This document shows, piece by piece, positions 11,571-21,929 of a stretch of 64,000 nucleotides of DNA (positions are counted from its first letter, which is position 1; each line of letters starts with the position of its first letter). The stretch is from Smallanthus sonchifolius (lineage: Eukaryota > Streptophyta > Magnoliopsida > Asterales > Asteraceae), in the NCBI GenBank assembly GCA_023525975.1, contig CM042030.1, positions 23,988,350-24,052,349 of the forward strand, given 5' to 3'. The position numbers and the translations under genes are program-made. The notes under the pieces were generated by a model. It was not told the DNA's origin and ran no database searches. It saw nothing but the letters and a program-made list of their open reading frames with translations.

Positions 11571-11990
11571 CAGACCCATCGAAACTACTTAGTTTCGATA
11601 TGTGCAGACCATCGAAACTACTCAATTTCGATATGTGCAGACCCATCGAAACTACTCAGTTTTGATATATGCAGGCCCATCGAAACTACCATAGTTTCGA
11701 TATGAGCCCACGATCCGAAGCTAAGATTACACCTAAGGTACCTATCGAAACTACCAAGTTTCGACATAAGCAACCTATCAAAACTACCAAGTTTCGACAT
11801 AAGCAACCTATTGAAACTACCAAGTTTCGACATAAGCAACCTATCGAAACTACCAAGTTTCGACATAAGCAACCTATCGAAACTACCAAGTTTCGACATA
11901 AGCAACCTATCGAAACTACCAAGTTTCGACATAAGCAACCTATCAAAACTACCAAGTTTCGACATAAGCAAATCCATCAAAACTACTAGG
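11571..11990 (+). repeat. Hairpin-unit arrays in TE-B 3' LTR
   Basis: This is the same two-array layout as 4315-4735. The first set (11571-11705) has four units. The second (about 11742-11990) has about seven 33-bp units, each with TCGAAACTACCAAGTTTCGA or a one-base variant. Unit number and identity differ from the 5' LTR, so the array changes by unequal exchange or slippage. Confidence 0.9.
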
Positions 11991-12025
11991 TTTAAGCATA
12001 GTAATGTCTAGTGTCATCTAGGAGC

Positions 12026-12188
12026 AGCCGTATTCCTATTGTCAAGATTCGTTGGGAATCTAAACGAGGACCCGAGTTTACTTGGGAACGAGAAGACCAA
12101 ATGAAGCTCAAGTACCCACATCTTTTTGCTGAAGCAGTAGCCTCAACCAGTTGAATTTCGGGACGAAATTCCCTCAACATGGGGATAC
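12026..12188 (+). other. Stray copy of TE-C 3' internal end (chromodomain end plus polypurine tract)
   Basis: It encodes the last residues of pol (the SRIPIVKIRW region), the stop codon, GGGACGAAATTCCC and TGGGGATAC, and runs without a break into the 5' LTR at 12189. An ordinary integrated element starts at its 5' LTR, so this piece is extra. Confidence 0.93.
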
Positions 12189-12420
12189 TGTAACCTTTCT
12201 GATTTTCATGTTTTTCCTATGTATTTTATGCCGTGCAATAAAAGATTTCAACCTTACATTTATTGTTCATATACACTTACAAGCATACACGCGTTCATTA
12301 TAATACAATATTAACGAAAACAATCTTACAAACCTCGAGGACCAAACTTGACCAAAACTGAAAACAACATCAATATTACAAAACTACAAGGACTAGTCTT
12401 GATATTTCCAAAACCAACAC

Positions 12421-12511
12421 AAGCACGGTCGTGCTTAGTCCTAAGCACGGTCGCGCTTGTGCCATGACCACGGTCGTGCTTAACATTAAGCACGGTCGCG
12501 CCTCGTTTACA
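12421..12511 (+). repeat. GCACGGTCGTGC palindrome cluster, promoter-proximal (TE-C)
   Basis: Four close copies of GCACG-GT-CGTGC or one-base variants (CGCGC) occur in about 90 bases, about 250 bases upstream of the TATA box. The best copy extends to TAAGCACG-gt-CGTGCTTA. A two-base centre suits a dimeric DNA-binding site better than an RNA hairpin. Confidence 0.75.
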
Positions 12512-12750
12512 GTTTGACTCCGCAAAGTCAAACCGACTCAAATCTTGTCCAAAAATAGATTGTAAACACGTTTAGAAGGTCGCGAAACTTGCAGAAGAAG
12601 ATATTCGGCTAATTAAGACTAAAACACGACCAAATACACATGCAATCGTCCAAATACTCGTAAATTCTAAACCGACTTTTTTTTAAAACGAATCAAGTAT
12701 TTGGGGCAAGAATCAAACGAATTAAGTTAAGCCCATACCTACCCGAGACA

Positions 12751-12774
12751 TATATAAACTTCCCTAAACCCTAA
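12751..12774 (+). promoter_or_regulatory. TE-C LTR TATA box with adjacent telo-box
   Basis: TATATAAA at 12751-12758 is followed at 12766-12774 by AAACCCTAA, the telo-box of many plant promoters. Both also occur in the 3' LTR near 20221-20245. Transcription would start near 12785. Confidence 0.6.
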
Positions 12775-13123
12775 ATCCATCATTCCATCATCTCTATCTC
12801 GTCTGTCGATCAAGAAAAAGCCGCGAAGTCTCCCCGTAGCCGTCTGCACTTGTTGCCCATTCAAAACAGGTTAGTAATAGTTCATTAGGATCGTCTCTCC
12901 AAGCTAATCAAAAGCCCTAACTTAATTCGTAACCACATTACATGATTTTACAAAATTGAATCTGAGTTTTGATAAAAAATGGTTTTAAACGATCGACACG
13001 ATAAACAGGATATAAACCTAATTAAATGGTGTAATTCGATTCGCAAACATCATATCAATGAAAACCCTAAGTTTCTAATCTGTTTTATTACAAGAATCAG
13101 GCGAATTGCTTCTGGAATTGACC

Positions 13124-13391
13124 AGACACGGTCGCGCCAGCCTATGAGCGCGGTCGTTCCTGACCAAGCACAGTCGTGCCCCGTAAGAGGCCCGGTCGTG
13201 TTTACCGATCAAACCAAGTCCTGACCTAGTCAAAACCCTAGGCGCGGTCGTGCCGGATACGGACGCGGTCGTGTCTCAGGACCAGACTCTTGTTTTGACT
13301 TCTGACCAACCACGGGCGCGTTACCGACCAAGCGCGGTCGCGTACGTGCCGGGCGCGGTCGTGCCATATACAAGCACGGTCGTGCTCATCC
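13124..13391 (+). repeat. GCACGGTCGTGC palindrome cluster, downstream (TE-C)
   Basis: About ten copies or near copies of RCRCGGTCGYGC (R purine, Y pyrimidine) are unevenly spaced between the two donor-like sites of the LTR. The 3' LTR repeats the cluster at about 20595-20860, and TE-J has the same two-cluster layout. Confidence 0.78.
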
Positions 13392-13767
13392 CTTAAACAG
13401 AATCTTTATTTTTATTTTTATTCTGTTAATTTGATAAATAAATTAAATAACAGTTTAAATAATTATTTTTATAAACTAATTACTGGAATACCCTACACTG
13501 TTCCGAATGAACATTTTTTTATTTAAACTTATATTTTAAATAAATATTCTATTACTTAAACTAATACAAATAAATATATATAATAAATAACATAGTTAAT
13601 TATTATTTTTAAGACAAACCCTACACGTTTAAGAATGACAAATTCACTTCCGTCATTAAATAACGCAAATCAATAACACATATACATTGTTCATTAGGTC
13701 GAACATAGCAATCTACAACACACCGCCATTACATACTTGCTTGTGCGACCTACACTCTGCATAACAA

Positions 13768-14216
13768 GTGAGTTACATAGCCCCTCTTTTACTCTATTTA
13801 CAAAACTTTTTGGGGTGGAACATGCGTTCAATTACTATGTTTTCAATTATACACGAATACAGTTTCCATCTTACATACATGTATGCAATTCTGTGCTTTA
13901 TGCTTGAGTGCTAGGTGTGTAGACTATATACGCTATTCACAATCATTAACTATTAGCCGACAGTATACAGTGATAGTACTATTGAGTCTGACAAACCCAC
14001 CCAGGTAGGGTGACTGTTGCTGACAACACGATTTGATTTCAGTTACAAAGGTTTGATTAAATACACAGGTCACACGATGGTTCCTCTCCATAAACGCCTT
14101 TATTGACACGTTTTGTATGAACTGTATACACACAACACGTTTTTGCTATCACACAACAAAACCTATGTTTTCTCACCAACTCTTGTAGTTGACCCTCTCA
14201 TTTAACCATGTTTCAG
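13768..14216 (+). other. Putative LTR intron (TE-C)
   Basis: GTGAGTTA at 13768 reads as a donor. GTTGAC about 25 bases before TTTCAG (AG at 14215-14216) reads as branch site and acceptor, with pyrimidine-rich sequence between. The same arrangement recurs in the other LTR families. No transcript evidence is available. Confidence 0.45.
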
Positions 14217-14457
14217 GTACCAATGTTTGAAGTGATCAAGATATGCTACACATAGGATTTTGACCTAGTTTTAATTGAACCAGTTATATTTTGATGTAAT
14301 TTTCATTATTGTTTGGTGGATTGAATCTATGTTTTGTTGAACTTGTTTGATTGCAATGAAAACGATTATTAATTATTTAAACTTTAGTAAACCATGAGCA
14401 ATGAACAGTCTGCACGCTTCACGCCCCGACGTTTCCGCCGTCGGTTGGGGTGTGACA

Positions 14458-15092
14458 GATTGGTATCAGAGCCTTGGTTATAGGGAATTAGGTTATTAGA
14501 CACCTTTGACCTAGACTATAACTTTAGGATACCCACTTATGCCATGCTTCATGATTTACATGCTATGTGCTACATGCTATATGATATATGCTACATGTTT
14601 TATATGTATATATGAATAACAACTTAAATAAACAATATCCCTACCCATATCCTAAACCACATATCCTTCATGCCTGCTTCCATGTCATCATCAACATAAC
14701 CTGAATCATATTCTTAGACTTGGGTCTATAAAATTTCCTTTTACACCCGTTAAGGTTTTTAGACTTTGTTTAATTGTTAAAGGACACGTGCAATCTGGAA
14801 GAGTGACACCTGTATTCTGGGTTTTCTGTCTAGGAAAGCATTTCGTATAAATCCCAACCAACCGAGGGACCCGTATGCTTTCCTGGGAATTCCCGGGATG
14901 AGTGTTTACTTATAGGCTAAAGCACGTCTCCTTGATAATTATCTGAGTTTAAATTAACCTTAATATGTCATAGTACTCGAGTGATTATGTCACTATTTGA
15001 GTACAATCCAAACTATGAACTACTTACATCTATTTATTCTTCTATTTAATCCAAGAAAATCTCACAACTCTTATTGTGTCTAAATCTGTAGA
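14458..15092 (+). other. TE-C PBS and leader with conserved stem-loop
   Basis: The PBS is TGGTATCAGAGCC at 14461-14473. In the otherwise non-coding leader, AGGAAAGCAT (14832-14841) and ATGCTTTCCT (14875-14884) form a perfect ten-base stem around a 33-base loop. The self-complementary GGGAATTCCC follows at 14885-14894. TE-J has the same stem and the same loop length. The position between PBS and gag suits an RNA packaging or dimerisation signal. Confidence 0.8.
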
Positions 15093-17141
15093 ATGCCTCC
15101 CCGTCGTGACAACAGCAACAACAGCAATAACACTGACCTGGCTGCTTTACTCACACAGCTGGTGAACCAAATTACCCAAGCCAACAACAACAATAATGGC
15201 CATGCCAGTGGAAGTGCTGCTACTGGAGGTGGTGGTGGTGCCAACCCGCCACAATGCACCTTCAAACACTTCAACTCCTGTAATCCCCTCAAATTCTATG
15301 GCAGCGAAGGAGCCACGGGACTCCTTCAATGGTTTGAAAGCATTGAGAGCACTTTCCTCAATAGCGACTGTCCCGACAACCTCCGTGTTCGTCATGCTAC
15401 TAGTGTCTTTCAAAAAAGGGCGCTTACTTGGTAGAATGGTGAGAAAAGGACTAGGGGAGTGGATGTAGCAATGGCACTGCCATGGGATGAATTGAAAAGG
15501 ATCATGACTGAGGAATTCTGTCCTCGAAATGAGATGAAAAAGCTAGAAGCGGAATTTTGGGATCTTGCTCAAGATAGTGGTGAAAGCTTAGCATACACCA
15601 CCCGTTTTCACGAGCTGAGTCTACTTGTGCCACACATGGTTACACCTCTGTCTAGGTGTATTGAAAAGTACATTGGTGGTCTACCTAGACAAATTCAAGA
15701 TACTGTGGTAGGAGGAAATCCTGCTACTCTGGAGGATGCTATCCGTTTATCAGCTACACTTACTGACAATCATGTTAAAGCGGGTATACTTACAAGAAAG
15801 GGTGCCAAGAAAGTTTCTGACACAACAACACCTCCCGCTCATGTCAAAGAAGTCTTAACTGAACCATACCGCAACACTAGGAAGAGAAAGGTCAAGAACT
15901 GTGCTGTAATCACTCCGGCTGCTCCAGTAAATCAAGTTGCACCCATGGCTCAAAACCCAACAAAGAAACCCTATGGGGGCAACCACCCACTTTGCAACAC
16001 CTGCAACTACCATCACCCTCCAAACATACCTTGTCGCCTTTGCAACCACTGCGGGAAACATGGCCACACAGCCAATATTTGTCGAGCCAAGGCACTTGCC
16101 AACCAAACCAACCCAGCAAATCAAGCCAATCATCAAGCAACTAACCAAGCCATCCCCGCCATTGCAAATGGACGTGCTTGCTTCGAATGTGGTGACCCAA
16201 ACCACTTTCGTAACCAGTGCCCAAGACTGATCAATGTTAATCAAGGCGGAGCTCATGGGCGTGCTTTCAACATCAACGCCAATGAGGCTCAGGCCAACAC
16301 TGATGTGGTTAACGGTACGTTCCTTATGACTAATCATTATGCTTCTATACTATTTGATACTGGAGCCGATAAAAGTTTTGTGTCACTAGACTTCGAACCG
16401 TTACTTGCAAAAACCCGGTCTAAACTAGAGAAAACCTTTACCGTTGAGGTAGCCGATGGTAACACCGTTGCAATTGACACCATCATTTATGATTGCTCCC
16501 TAGAACTAAATAAACACACCTTTCCAATCAACCTCATAACAATGCCATTAGGAAGTTTTGACGTCATCGTAGGTATGGATTGGTTGTCGAAGCACCACGC
16601 CGAAGTCATGTGCTTTGAAAAATGCATCCGTATACCACTCCCATCCGGCGAAACGTTGAAGGTCCTTGGTGAGAAACCTTGCAAAGGACTCAAACTAATG
16701 TCATGCATTACCGTCCAAAAGTATATACGAAAGAAGTGCATGGTTTTCCTAGCCCACGTTATCCGAAAAGAAGACAAGAAGAGGAGTGTACAAGACATCC
16801 CCATCGTTCGGGATTTTCCTGAAGTTTTTCCTGATGACTTACCAGGTCTTCCACCTGTTCGGCAAGTGGAATTTCGCATCGATCTTGTACCTGGAGCAAA
16901 CCCGGTGGCTAAAGCTCCATACCGGCTTGCACCTTCCGAGATGCAAGAACTTGCAAGTCAACTTCAAGAACTCGCCGACAAAGGGTTCATACGCCCGAGT
17001 CATTCACCGTGGGGTGCGCCGGTCTTATTTGTTAAAAAGAAGGACGGTTCTTTCCGCATGTGTATTGACTATCGAGAACTCAACAAGCTTACAATCAAAA
17101 ACCGCTACCCTTTACCTAGGATTGACGATCTCTTCGATTAA
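15093..17141 (+). pseudogene. TE-C gag-pol, part 1: Gag, protease, RT N-terminal half (stops at 15434 and 17141)
   Basis: The frame starts at MPPRRD, as in TE-J. The N-terminus is Asn/Gly-rich. The retrotransposon-gag domain (residues ~55-240) includes LLQWFESIESTF. TAG at 15432-15434 replaces the second Trp of LTWWNGEK, and the same frame continues. CCHC clusters lie near residues 315-330 (CNHCGKHGHTANIC) and 361-376 (CFECGDPNHFRNQC). The protease site ILFDTGADKSF is near residue 422. RT begins near 610 (YRELNKLTIKNRYPLP) and TAA at 17139-17141 replaces the Gln of FDQLQG. Gag and pol share one frame, so a Gag-Pol polyprotein is expected without frameshifting. Confidence 0.94.
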
Positions 17142-18008
17142 CTCCAAGGTTCTACCTACTTCTCGAAGATTGATCTTCGATCTGGTTATCATCAACTCCG
17201 TGTGCAAGAGGAGGATATTCCCAAGACTGCCTTCCGAACGAGATATGGTCACTACGAGTTCATGGTTATGACTTTTGGGCTAACCAATGCACCTGCTGTC
17301 TTCATGGACCTCATGAATCGCATGTGCAAACCATACCTTGATAAATTTGTTATCGTGTTCATTGATGACATCTTGATCTATTCCAAGACCAAGGAAGATC
17401 ATGAACAACACCTTAGGTTGATTTTGGATCTCTTGAAAACCGAACAGCTATACGCCAAGTTCTCCAAATGTGAATTTTGGCTAAAATAAGTTCAATTTTT
17501 GGGTCACGTTGTCAATGAAAAGGGAATTCATGTTGACCCCGCCAAAATTGAAGCTGTTAAGAATTGGAAAGCTCCTAAAACCCCTACCGAAGTTCGTTCG
17601 TTTCTTGGCTTAGTAGGTTACTATCGAAGGTTCATCTCTAATTTCTCCAAGATCGCTGTTCCCCTCACTGCCTTAACCCAAAAAGGTAAACCCTATGAGT
17701 GGGGACCGAAACAAGAAGAAGCCTTTCAAATTCTCAAGCGAAAGTTGTGCAATGCTCCTATCCTCACCCTTCCTGAAGGTGAAGATGATCTAGTTGTTTA
17801 CTGTGATGCTTCAAACCAAGGTCTTGGTTGCGTTCTCATGCAACGAGGCAAGGTGATCGCTTATGCATCAATACAACTCAAAATCCATGAGAAGAATTAT
17901 ACGGCGCATGATCTGGAGTTGGGTGCTGTCATATTTGCGTTGAAGATTTGGAGACATTATCTCTATGGCACGAAATGTGTGGTGTTCACCGACCACAAAA
18001 GCCTCTAA
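17142..18008 (+). pseudogene. TE-C gag-pol, part 2: RT C-terminal half and RNase H (stops at 17489 and 18008)
   Basis: This is the same reading frame as part 1. The RT catalytic block FIDDILIYS is near 17360. TAA at 17487-17489 replaces the Glu codon of WLKEVQFLG. RT connection motifs (FLGLVGYYRRFI) and RNase H (VYCDASNQGLG, HDLELGAVIF, TDHKSL) follow. TAA at 18006-18008 replaces Gln in SLQHIF. No insertion or deletion breaks the frame. Confidence 0.94.
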
Positions 18009-19625
18009 CATATCTTCAACCAAAAGGAACTCAACATGAGACAACGACGTTGGGTTGAACTCCTCAACGATTACGATTGCGAAATTCGTTATCATCCCGG
18101 CAAGGCTAATGTTGTAGCCGATGCACTAAGCCGCAAGGAACATGTCATGCTTCAAAGTGTCAAGATCCATTCCGATATACAAGTTCGTATTCTAGAAGCT
18201 CAACATGTCTCGGTTACCGAGGGCAATATGTATGAGGAAATGTCTTGTGGTGCTGAATTCCAATTAGAGACTAAGACCAATGGCTTGCTTTATTTTCTAA
18301 ATCGTATTTGGGTTCCCGATCGTAACGATCTCCGAGCATTCATCATGACCGAAGCACACAAGTCTCGATATTCTATCCATCCTGGTGCGGATAAAATGTA
18401 CCAAAATCTTCATCCACAATATTGGTGGCCTGGTATGAAGAAAGACATTGCTTTGTTTGTAGCAAAATGTCTCACATGTTCTAAAGTCAAAGCTGAGCAT
18501 CAACGTCCTTCTGGGTTACTTGAACAACCGGAAATCCCCGTGTGGAAATGGGAGAATCTAGCTATGGATTTCATCACTAAACTCCCTCGCACTTCGAGCG
18601 GTTATGACAGCATCTGGGTGATCATTGACCGTCTCACTAAGTCCGCACACTTCTTGCCTATCCGTGAAGACTATAAGGTTGAGAAATTGGCCCGAATTTA
18701 TATTGACGAGATCGTGAGTCGTCACGGCGTTCCTTTGAACATAATCTCCGATAGAGATGCTCGTTTCACTTCTCGGTTTTGGCAATCTCTTCAAAAGGCA
18801 CTTGGTACACGATTGGATTTGAGCACGGCCTACCATCCCCAAACTGATGGTCAGACCGAGTGAACAATCCAAACCCTGGAAGACATGCTGAGAGCCTGTG
18901 TCATCGACTTTGGTGGCAATTGGGATTCACATTTGGCACTTATCGAATTTTCCTACAACAATAGTTACCACACCAGCATCGACATGGCTCCGTTTGAAGC
19001 TCTCTATGGTCGTAAGTGTCGTTCTCCCATCTGTTGGAACGAGATTGGTGAAGCACAAATCACCGGTCCCGAGTTAATTCAAGAAACCTCCGACAAGATT
19101 TTCCAAATCCGTGACAACATTCGAGTTGCGAGGAGTCGGCAAAAGAGCTATGCCGACAAACGACGCAAACCCTTGGAATTCCAAGTTGGTGATCTTGTAC
19201 TTCTAAAGGTGTCTCCTTGGAAGGGGGTGATCCGTTTTGGGAAGAAAGGCAAGCTAGCACCTCTCTATGTGGGTCCATTCAAGATCCTTGAAAGGATTGG
19301 GAAAGTGGCTTACAAGCTCGAGTTACCTCCATCACTTGGCAGCGTACATCCTACATTTCATGTGTCCAACCTCAAGAAGTGTCTTGCTGATGAAAACCTT
19401 CATATACCTCTTGACGATGTGCGCATTGATGAAACGATGCACTTCGTTGAAAAACCAGTCGAGGTTATGGATCGTGAGATAAAACAACTCAAGCGCAGCC
19501 GTATTCCTATTGTCAAGATTCGTTGGGAATCTAAACGAGGACCCGAGTTTACTTGGGAACGAGAAGACCAAATGAAGCTCAAGTACCCACATCTTTTTGC
19601 TGAAGCAGTAGCCTCAACCAGTTGA
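18009..19625 (+). pseudogene. TE-C gag-pol, part 3: RNase H end, integrase, chromodomain-like end (stop at 18863)
   Basis: Still in the same frame. It contains the RNase H end (GKANVVADALS), integrase HHCC (HKSRYSIHPGADKMY, then KCLTCSK) and the DDE core (MDFITKLP near 18566, ISDRDARF near 18745). TGA at 18861-18863 replaces the Arg codon after QTE in the Glu region. The stretch 18885-19625 supplies the rest of the core, the SH3-like tail and the chromodomain-like segment (KIRWESKRGPEFTW). The stop at 19625 is followed by GGGACGAAATT and the polypurine tract TGGGGATAC (19651-19659). Confidence 0.94.
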
Positions 19626-19659
19626 ATTTCGGGACGAAATTCCCTCAACATGGGGATAC

Positions 19660-21929
19660 TGTAACCTTTCTGATTTTCATGTTTTTCCTATGTATTTTAT
19701 GCCGTGCAATAAAAGATTTCAACCTTACATTTATTGTTCATATACACTTACAAGCATACACGCGTTCATTATAATACAATATTAACGAAAACAATCTTAC
19801 AAACCTCGAGGACCAAACTTGACCAAAACTCAAAACAACATCAATATTACAAAACTACAAGGACTAGTCTTGATATTTCCAAAACCAACACAAGCACGGT
19901 CGTGCTTAGTCCTAAGCACGGTCACGCTTGTGCCATGACCACGGTCGTGCTTAACATTAAGCACGGTCGCGCCTCGTTTACAGTTTGACTCCGCAAAGTC
20001 AAACCGACTCAAATCTTGTCCAAAAATAGATTGTAAACACGTTTAGAAGGTCGCGAAACTTGCAGAAGAAGATATTCGGCTAATTGAGACTAAAACACGA
20101 CCAAATACACATGCAATCGTCCAAATACTCGCAAATTCTAAACCGACTTTTTTTTAAAACGAATCAAGTATTTGGGGCAAGAATCAAACGAATTAAGTTA
20201 AGCCCATACCAACCTGAGACATATATAAACTTCCCTAAACCCTAAATCCATCATTCCATCATCTCTATCTCGTCTGTCGATCAAGAAAAAGCCGCGAAGT
20301 CTCCCCGTAGCCGTCTGCACTTGTTGCCCATTCAAAACAGGTTAGTAATAGTTCATTAGGATCGTCTGTCCAAGCTAATCGAAAGCCCTAACTTAATTCG
20401 TAACCACATTACATGATTTTACAAAATTGAATCTGAGTTTTGATAAAAAAATGGTTTTAAACGATCGACACGATAAACAGAATATAAACCTAATTAAATG
20501 GTGTAATTCGATTCGCAAACATCATATCAATGAAAACCCTAAGTTTCTAATCTGTTTTATTACAAGAATCAGGCGAATTGCTTCTGGAATTGACCAGACA
20601 CGGTCGCGCCAGCCTATGAGCGCGGTCGTTCCTGACCAAGCACAGTCGTGCCCCGTAAGAGGCCCGGTCGTGTTTACCGATCAAACCAAGTCCTGACCTA
20701 GTCAAAACCCTAGGCGCGGTCGTGCCGGATACGGACGCGGTCGTGTCTCAGGACCAGACTCTTGTTTTGACTTCTGACCAACCACGGGCGCGTTACCGAC
20801 CAAGCGCGGTCGCGTACGTGCCGGGCGCGGTCGTGCCATATACAAGCACGGTCGTGCTCATCACTTAAACAGAATCTTTATTTTTATTTTTATTCTGTTA
20901 ATTTGATAAATAAATTAAATAACAGTTTAAATAATTATTTTTATAAACTAATTACTAGAATACCTTACACTGTTCCGAATGAACATTTTTTTATTTAAAC
21001 TTATATTTTAAATAAATATTCTATTACCTAAACTAATACAAATAAATATATATAATAAATAACATAGTTAATTATTATTTTTAAGACAAACCCTACACGT
21101 TTAAGAATGACAAATTCACTTCCGTCATTAAATAACGCAAATCAATAACACATATACATTGTTCATTAGGTCGAACTTAGCAATCTACAACACACCGCCA
21201 TTACATACTTGCTTGTGCCACCTACACTCTGCATAACAAGTGAGTTACATAGCCCCTCTTTTACTCTATTTACAAAACTTTTTGGGGTGGAACATGCGTT
21301 AAATTACTATGTTTTCAATTATACACGAATACAGTTTCCATCTTACATACATGTATGCAATTCTGTGCTTTATGCTTGAGTGCTAGGTGTGTAGACTATA
21401 TACGCTATTCACAATCATTAACTATTAGCCGACAGTATACAGTGATAGTACTATTGAGTCTGACAAACCCACCCAGGTAGGGTGACTGTTGCTGACAACA
21501 CGATTTGATTTCAGTTACAAAGGTTTGATTGAATACACAGGTCACACGATGGTTCCTCTCCATAAACGCCTTTATTGACACGTTTTGTATGAACTGTATA
21601 CACACAACAAGTTTTTGCTATCACACAACAAAACCTATGTTTTCTCACCAACTCTTGTAGTTGACCCTCTCATTTAACCATGTTTCAGGTACCAATGTTT
21701 GAAGTGATCAAGATATGCTACACATAGGATTTTGACCTAGTTTTAATTGAACCAGTTATATTTTGATGTAATTTTCATTATTGTTGGGTGGATTGAATCT
21801 ATGTTTTGTTGAACTTGTTTGATTGCAATGAAAACGATTATTAATTATTTAAACTTTAGTAAACCATGAGCAATGAACAGTCTGCACGCTTCACGCCCCG
21901 ACGTTTCCACCGTCGGTTGGGGTGTGACA
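19660..21929 (+). repeat. TE-C 3' LTR (2270 bp)
   Basis: It is nearly identical to 12189-14457 and carries the same palindrome clusters (about 19892-19972 and 20595-20860), TATA/telo-box and splice-like sites. The terminal stem-loop has one arm change here (CCACCG for CCGCCG). The last seven bases, TGTGACA, could also be the first seven of TE-D. Confidence 0.93.

Larger units (their letters stand above)
3823..12025 (+). mobile_element. TE-B: Ty3/gypsy chromodomain retrotransposon, 3' truncated
   Basis: The 5' LTR (3823-6141), PBS, gag-pol remnant (6497-11031) and the first 956 bases of the 3' LTR (11070-12025) are present. The element is inserted in the TE-A LTR. Its right end is gone: the 3' LTR stops inside GTCATCTAGGAGC and runs directly into TE-C internal sequence, so no target duplication can be scored. 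It is the same family as TE-G, which lies inverted about 20 kb away. At least three nonsense codons and three frameshifts make it non-autonomous. Confidence 0.93.
11070..12025 (+). repeat. TE-B 3' LTR, truncated
   Basis: It starts TGTAACATCCC like the 5' LTR and carries the same TATA region, donor-like CAG|GTAAG and hairpin arrays. It stops after 956 bases, at the sequence matching 4770 in the 5' LTR, and is joined to TE-C internal sequence. The two parents share GCA at the join. Confidence 0.9.
12189..14457 (+). repeat. TE-C 5' LTR (2269 bp)
   Basis: It starts TGTAACCTTTC and ends GGGGTGTGACA before the PBS. Within it are a palindrome cluster upstream of the promoter (12421-12511), a TATA box and telo-box (12751-12774), a donor-like CAG|GTTAGT (cut before 12870), a second palindrome cluster (13124-13391), an A+T-rich stretch, a GTGAGTT donor-like site (13768), a GTTGAC plus TTTCAG acceptor-like site (AG at 14215-14216) and a terminal stem-loop (14426-14444). 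Confidence 0.93.
12026..21929 (+). mobile_element. TE-C: Ty3/gypsy chromodomain element with an extra 3' internal tail before its 5' LTR
   Basis: The order is tail (12026-12188), 5' LTR (12189-14457), PBS, gag-pol (15093-19625), polypurine tract, 3' LTR (19660-21929). The tail looks identical to 19497-19659, the last 163 internal bases before the 3' LTR. The two LTRs show roughly 20 differences by eye over 2.27 kb. Gag-pol is one frame with five point stops and no frameshift. The left end shows no target duplication and is joined to the cut TE-B LTR. It is the same lineage as TE-J. Confidence 0.92.

Noticed and set aside
12189..21929. TE-C as a plain element with a 5-bp target duplication
   Set aside because: The bases before the 5' LTR are TE-C internal sequence and those after the 3' LTR are TTAAA; they do not match.
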